A DNA stretch of 64,000 bases, taken from JARYGU01 sp033795365 (GTDB lineage Bacteria; Pseudomonadota; Alphaproteobacteria; Rhizobiales; Rhizobiaceae). Shown here piece after piece: positions 59,965 to 64,000 of this stretch. The stretch is from NCBI GenBank assembly GCA_033795365.1, contig JARYGU010000015.1, forward strand, positions 82,289 to 146,288, in the 5' to 3' direction. How positions within the stretch are numbered: the stretch's first letter is position 1; each line of letters begins with the position of its first letter. The notes under the pieces are model-generated. The model did not search any database, had not been told where the DNA came from, and saw nothing but the letters and a program-made list of their open reading frames with translations. The translations under genes and the position numbers were made by a program.

Positions 59965-59988
59965 CGTTCGGCGCCGGACGGACGGAGC

Positions 59989-60519
59989 CTATTTGAAGGC
60001 TTCGCCCGGATAGGCGCCCCAGATCTCGCCCTGCGAAACCCAGCCGTCGGTCCCGTCGACCTCGGCACGGCACCAGTCGCCGTTGCATTCCCCGACGCGG
60101 ATCACGACGCCGGGCTGGAGTTTGGCGATGACGCTGCTTGTTGGCTGAGGATCGCGGCGCATGCTGACGAAGACGTCGTCGCCCTTGCCGCGCATCCACG
60201 GCGCGGTGACGGCGGTGCGGTCGCCGGAAAGCAGCGCCTGGTTGACCCAGCCTTCGGTGCCGTCGGCATCGCGGATGCGGCGCCAGTTGTCATATTCCTG
60301 GATGATTTCCACGGGAACGCCGGACTTGAGATACCGCCAGGCGACGGCATAATCGAGGCTGGGGCCGACGCGAAGGTTGACGCTCTTGGCCTTGAGGCTG
60401 ACGAAGCGCGGCAGCGGCAGGCCGCTCGGGCCCTTCGCCGCCTGGGCATGGGCGATGCCGGCGAAGACGGGGAGGAATGCCATGGTTGCGATGCAGACGC
60501 GGGAAAGAAAGCTGCGCAT
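59989..60519 (-). CDS. Exported tandem SH3-domain protein
   Basis: A 176-residue periplasmic protein: signal peptide MRSFLSRVCIATMAFLPVFAGIAHA, then two bacterial SH3-like domains of the SH3_4 type. The first has KAKSVNLRVGPSLDYAVAWRY...WRRIRDADGTEGWVNQALL, and the second GVVIRVGECNGDWCRAEVDGTDGWVSQGEIWG with two cysteines. Such proteins probably bind the cell wall. An in-frame upstream region to 60651 lacks signal-peptide sense and a ribosome site. It diverges from the hydroxyacid dehydrogenase gene. Confidence 0.88.
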   Translation of the reverse strand: MRSFLSRVCIATMAFLPVFAGIAHAQAAKGPSGLPLPRFVSLKAKSVNLRVGPSLDYAVAWRYLKSGVPVEIIQEYDNWRRIRDADGTEGWVNQALLSGDRTAVTAPWMRGKGDDVFVSMRRDPQPTSSVIAKLQPGVVIRVGECNGDWCRAEVDGTDGWVSQGEIWGAYPGEAFK

Positions 60520-60701
60520 GACCAGATCCAATCGATACGATGACGGGCATCCGCCCACCGGCCGACAGGTTCGACGCAAATCGCCTTGCCGCTCCCGGGA
60601 GCGGATTGTGTTCGCGACCGGGTCTGGTAGAAAATGCCCTTGATGAACCAATTCTTGCCCAACTTGGTTAAGGACCCGTCAACAGGACGGCTGAACAGCT
60701 G

Positions 60702-61706
60702 ATGACGAACAGGAAAAAACCGAAGGTCTACATCACCCGCCGCCTGCCCGACGTGGTGGAGACGCGCATGCGAGAGCTGTTCGATGCCGAGCTCAACATC
60801 ACGGACACCCCGCGCACGCAGCCCGAGCTCGTCGCCGCCGTCAAGAGCGCCGACGTGCTGGTGCCGACGGTGACCGACCGGATCGACGCGGCGCTGATCG
60901 AGCAGGCCGGGCCTCAACTGAAGCTGATCGCCAGCTTCTCCAACGGCATCGACCATATCGACGTCGACGCCGCCGCAAAGCGCGGCATCACCGTCACCAA
61001 CACGCCGAACGTTCTGACCGAGGACACGGCCGACATGACGATGGCGCTGATCCTCGCCGTGCCGCGCCGGCTTGCCGAAGGTGCGCAGGTGCTGACGGAC
61101 CGCAAGGGCGAATGGGCGGGCTGGTCGCCGACCTGGATGCTCGGCCGGCGCATCTGGGGCAAGCGTATCGGCATCGTCGGCATGGGGCGGATCGGCACCG
61201 CGGTGGCGCGGCGCGCCAAGGCCTTCGGCCTCTCGATCCACTATCACAACCGCAAGCGCGTCCATCCCGACACCGAGGAGGCGCTGGAGGCGACCTATTG
61301 GGACAGCCTCGACCAGATGCTGGCGCGCGTCGACATCGTCTCGGTCAACTGCCCCTCGACGCCGGCGACCTATCACTTGCTGTCGGCCCGCAGGCTGGAG
61401 CTGATGCAGCCGACGAGCTACATCGTCAACACGGCGCGCGGCGGCATCATCGACGAGACCGCGCTCATCAGGTGCATCCGCGAAGGCCGGATCGCCGGCG
61501 CCGGGCTCGACGTCTTCGAGAACGAACCGGCGATCGACCCGAAGCTCGTCAAGCTCGCCTCGGAAGGCAAGGTCGTGCTCCTGCCGCATATGAGCTCGGC
61601 GACGCTCGAAGGCCGCATCGACATGGGCGAGAAGGTGGTGATCAACATCCGCACCTTCTTCGACGGCCATCGCCCGCCCGACCGGGTGCTGCCGGGCCGG
61701 CTTTAG
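60702..61706 (+). CDS. 2-hydroxyacid dehydrogenase, glyoxylate/hydroxypyruvate reductase-like
   Basis: A 334-residue NAD(P)H-dependent reductase of the D-glycerate dehydrogenase type. It has KVYITRRLPDVVETRMREL at the start, the cofactor loop GMGRIGTAVARRAKAFG, R in NTARGGIID, E in LDVFENEP and H in PHMSSAT: the complete R/E/H catalytic set, unlike the paralogue at 2776. It probably reduces glyoxylate or hydroxypyruvate. It ends two bases before the convergent MoeB/ThiF-family gene. Confidence 0.92.
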   Translation: MTNRKKPKVYITRRLPDVVETRMRELFDAELNITDTPRTQPELVAAVKSADVLVPTVTDRIDAALIEQAGPQLKLIASFSNGIDHIDVDAAAKRGITVTNTPNVLTEDTADMTMALILAVPRRLAEGAQVLTDRKGEWAGWSPTWMLGRRIWGKRIGIVGMGRIGTAVARRAKAFGLSIHYHNRKRVHPDTEEALEATYWDSLDQMLARVDIVSVNCPSTPATYHLLSARRLELMQPTSYIVNTARGGIIDETALIRCIREGRIAGAGLDVFENEPAIDPKLVKLASEGKVVLLPHMSSATLEGRIDMGEKVVINIRTFFDGHRPPDRVLPGRL

Positions 61707-61708
61707 GC

Positions 61709-62473
61709 TCAGGCCCTCCTGCGCCGGTAGCGCATGACCTCGAAGCGGGCGGCGAGCGCATCATAGAGCATGAGGCGGCCGACGAGCGGCTCGCCCGCGC
61801 CGGTGACGAGCTTGATCGCCTCCATCGCCATCAGCGTGCCGACGACGCCGGTCAGTGCACCGACGATGCCGGCCTCCGCGCAGGAGGGCACGACGCCTTC
61901 AGGCGGCGGCTCGGGAAAGAGGTCGCGATAGCCCGGATTGAGGCTGCCGTCCGGCCCTTCCTCCCAGGGTTTCAGCACCGTGACCGAGCCGTCGAAACGG
62001 CCGACGGCGCCGGTGACGAGCGGAATGCGGGCTCTTTCCGCCGCATCGGCGGCGGCATAGCGCGTCTCGAAATTGTCCGAGCCGTCGATCAGGAGATCGA
62101 ATCCCGCAAGCAGGCCCGGGGCGGTTTCGGCCGTCAGCCGCATGTCCAGGCGGGTGGTGCGGACATGCGGATTGAGCCGCGAGATGGCGGCGGCCGCGCT
62201 TTCGGTCTTCGCCGTGCCTATCGCGCCCGTATCGTGGATCACCTGACGTTGCAGGTTCGAAAGGGAAACCGTGTCGTCGTCGACGAGGCCGAGATGGCCG
62301 ACACCGGCGCCGGCCAGATAGTGCAGCACCGGCGCGCCGAGGCCGCCGGCACCGATGACGAGGACATTGGCGTTCTTCAGCCGCTGCTGGCCGGCGCCGC
62401 CGATCTCCGGCAGGACGATATGGCGCTGGTAGCGGGCGATCTCTTCGGGGCTCAAGGGTTCTGTCGCGGTCAT
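61709..62473 (-). CDS. moeB: MoeB/ThiF/HesA-family adenylyltransferase
   Basis: A 254-residue E1-like enzyme that adenylates the C terminus of a sulfur-carrier protein (MoaD or ThiS). The nucleotide loop GAGGLGAPVLHYL, the DDDTVSLSNLQRQ segment and DGSDNFETRY are intact, with the conserved cysteine in VPSCAEAG. It has only that one cysteine: the four zinc-binding cysteines (CxxC pairs) of E. coli MoeB are replaced, the first pair by NPGYRDLFPEPPP. MoeB is the usual name in rhizobia; ThiF-like activity is also possible. The start at 62473 follows the canonical LSPEEIARYQRHIVLPEIG architecture. Confidence 0.86.
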   Translation of the reverse strand: MTATEPLSPEEIARYQRHIVLPEIGGAGQQRLKNANVLVIGAGGLGAPVLHYLAGAGVGHLGLVDDDTVSLSNLQRQVIHDTGAIGTAKTESAAAAISRLNPHVRTTRLDMRLTAETAPGLLAGFDLLIDGSDNFETRYAAADAAERARIPLVTGAVGRFDGSVTVLKPWEEGPDGSLNPGYRDLFPEPPPEGVVPSCAEAGIVGALTGVVGTLMAMEAIKLVTGAGEPLVGRLMLYDALAARFEVMRYRRRRA

Positions 62474-62522
62474 GGCGCTCACGATAGCACGGGTTTTCCG
62501 GGGGTGGAGATGCGAATGACGG

Positions 62523-63647
62523 TCATGCGGCGATTCCTCCGTTCGCCACGGCGAGGAACTGGGCGCGCTCCCCCAGCGCATCGAACATCGCGCGGTCGGT
62601 GCCGGTCATGAAGGCCTGGCCGCCCAGCGCGTCCACCCGATCGAAGAGGGCGGCGCGGCGGCCTTCGTCGAGATGGGCGGCGATCTCGTCCAGGAGCAGG
62701 ACGGGCGCATGGCCGGTCATGTTGCCGACGAGGCCGGCATGGGCGAGGATCAGTCCGACGAGCAGTGCCTTCTGCTCGCCGGTCGAGCAGCGCGCCGCCT
62801 CCATGTCCTTCTCGCGGTGGCGGATGATAAGGTCGCTGCGGTGCGGCCCGTCGAGCGTTCGGCCGGCGGCGGCATCGCGGTGGCGGCCTTCCTGCAACAT
62901 GGCCACGTAGCGCTCCTCGATCTCGAAGGCGGGGCGCTGCCATTCGCCGTCGAGGAATCCGGAAAGCGCCATGGCCGCCGAGGGAAACGGACCCTCGTCG
63001 CGCGCCGCCTCGACGAGGCCGGCGAGAAGGCCGACGAGCTCCTGGCGGGCGAGCGCCATCGCGACGCCGAGCTCGGCCATCTGGCGCTCCAGCGCGCTCA
63101 GCCATTGCGGGTCCGGGCGCGGCTCGGAAAGCAGCCGGTTGCGGCCGCGCATCGCCTTCTCGAAATCGGCAGCGCGGCGGCCGTGCTCGGGATCGAGGGA
63201 GAGCACCAGCCGGTCGAGGAAGCGCCGGCGCTCGGCGGAAGGGCCGGTGAAGAGCCCGTCCATCGCCGGCGTCAGCCAGAGGACGCGCAGGTGGTCGGTC
63301 AGCTCGTCGACGGATTTGGCGGGCGTGCCGTTCAGCCGCAGCCGGCGGGACTGGCCTTCGTCGCCGCCCTCCGTGCCGGTACCGATCTCGACCTCGCCCT
63401 CCATGCCGTCGAGGGCGGCGAAGACGGAGAAGCCGCCGGGCGCACCCTCCCGCACGACATCGGCATAGGGCGCGCGGCGCAGGCCCCGGCCGGGCGAGAG
63501 GAAGGAGACCGCCTCCATCAGATTGGTCTTGCCGGCACCGTTCGGTCCCGTCAGCACGACATGGCACCCGTCGAGCGCGAGCGACAGGGCCGCATAGTTG
63601 CGGAAGTCGGCAAGCTTCAGGCGGGAGAGAGAAACCTTGTGCGGCAT
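62523..63647 (-). CDS. recF: DNA replication and repair protein RecF
   Basis: A 374-residue SMC-like ATPase that loads RecA at gapped DNA with RecO and RecR. Walker A GPNGAGKTNLMEAV lies at about 33-46, the RecF-specific LADFRNYAALSL precedes it, the signature STGEQKALLVGLILAHA follows, and Walker B VLLLDEIAAHLD is near the end. The ATG at 63647 gives MPHKVSLSRLKLADFRNY; a longer frame to 63950 is non-homologous. It precedes the moeB-like gene on the same strand by 49 bp, so they may share a transcript. Confidence 0.96.
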   Translation of the reverse strand: MPHKVSLSRLKLADFRNYAALSLALDGCHVVLTGPNGAGKTNLMEAVSFLSPGRGLRRAPYADVVREGAPGGFSVFAALDGMEGEVEIGTGTEGGDEGQSRRLRLNGTPAKSVDELTDHLRVLWLTPAMDGLFTGPSAERRRFLDRLVLSLDPEHGRRAADFEKAMRGRNRLLSEPRPDPQWLSALERQMAELGVAMALARQELVGLLAGLVEAARDEGPFPSAAMALSGFLDGEWQRPAFEIEERYVAMLQEGRHRDAAAGRTLDGPHRSDLIIRHREKDMEAARCSTGEQKALLVGLILAHAGLVGNMTGHAPVLLLDEIAAHLDEGRRAALFDRVDALGGQAFMTGTDRAMFDALGERAQFLAVANGGIAA

Positions 63648-63975
63648 GGCGTTTCCGGATCGTTCGGGGGAGAGAGCTATGCCGATCGGGCATGGATGGC
63701 AAGGGGAGACGGCAACGATAGATGACGGGGCGGCAGGTGGAAATCGCCACCTCTCGAAAGCCGCCGCGGGACGACCAGGGCGTCGATGCGGGCAGGATGG
63801 ATTTCCTGCTGCGATCCTCAATGGTTCCTCCCGCAGACGCGGCCACGGCAATCCGCAAACGCCTCCACCCACGCGGCGGCTTTCCGCCCGTGGCTTTGCG
63901 TCTTCCTTCATTTCCTCCCGCCTTTTCGGTCGGGGTCTCGGCCGGGGCACGCCCTGTGCCTCAGTTAAGGTAGCA
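63648..63975. other. Intergenic region upstream of recF
   Basis: No gene is supported. A GC hairpin (CCACGCGGCGG and CCGCCCGTGG around CTTT, 63869-63893, one bulge), followed by CTTTGCG, could be a terminator or leader stem. The recF promoter would lie near 63650-63800 on the minus strand. Confidence 0.5.
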
Positions 63976-64000
63976 ATGGTGACACACGACGTGCCCCGCT
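63976..64000 (+). CDS. Possible start of the next gene (cut by window edge)
   Basis: An ATG at 63976 is preceded by AAGG at a suitable distance and opens a frame MVTHDVPR that runs off the window. Too short for identification; it may be a chance frame. Confidence 0.3.

Overview
The window is GC-rich, densely coded DNA from an alphaproteobacterium, most likely of the family Rhizobiaceae (Sinorhizobium/Rhizobium/Agrobacterium/Shinella type). The evidence is the gene content and context: CUT1 sugar ABC transporters with FadR-type GntR regulators, a BA14K-family protein, a chemoreceptor ending in DDWEEF, the dnaK-dnaJ pair behind a CTTG/TATAT heat-shock-type promoter, polA next to a multi-hairpin intergenic RNA candidate, and an intergenic mosaic-type repeat. 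No rRNA, tRNA, CRISPR array, prophage or insertion sequence was seen.

Left half (1-32.8 kb) is accessory metabolism and surface polysaccharide. Positions 1-3756 hold a sugar/sugar-acid catabolic operon (ketose 3-epimerase-like protein, enolase-superfamily dehydratase, GntR regulator, 2-hydroxyacid dehydrogenase). Positions 5914-11619 (minus) encode a complete CUT1 importer: binding protein, two permeases, a 67-residue membrane protein and two ATPases, preceded by two GntR-type palindromes. A TetR gene separates it from a divergent operon (12743-16470) with the two halves of a Tm-1-like protein as separate genes, a cupin and an M24 metalloprotein. Positions 16623-32815 form a polysaccharide locus: glycosyltransferases, flippase, GumC/Wzc-like copolymerase without a kinase site, Wzy-like polymerase and a secreted GH5 hydrolase. 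Inside it lies a five-gene minus-strand operon (26752 down to 20955): carrier protein, acyl-CoA-dehydrogenase-like protein, class II aaRS-like amino acid:[carrier protein] ligase, DUF1839 protein and GH2 beta-mannosidase-like enzyme. I read this as a carrier-protein aminoacylation and transfer pathway. It is the most promising little-described system here; my proposal is that DUF1839 is the transferase because its motif layout resembles BtrH-type enzymes.

Right half (33-64 kb) is mostly chromosomal backbone: polA, an intergenic triple hairpin (candidate sRNA), an M20 peptidase, a membrane protein, BA14K, a class A penicillin-binding protein, dnaK, dnaJ, a P-loop ATPase, an aminoglycoside-phosphotransferase-like kinase, a HAD phosphatase, an Ada-like methyltransferase, DUF2244, nth, a TetR/VOC pair with two operators, a CysZ-like protein, a chemoreceptor, the elongation factor P modification set (epmB, epmA, efp), a PfkB kinase, an SH3 protein, a glyoxylate/hydroxypyruvate-reductase-like enzyme, a MoeB/ThiF-family protein and recF. 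The first CDS is cut by the left edge, and a possible CDS begins 25 bases before the right edge.
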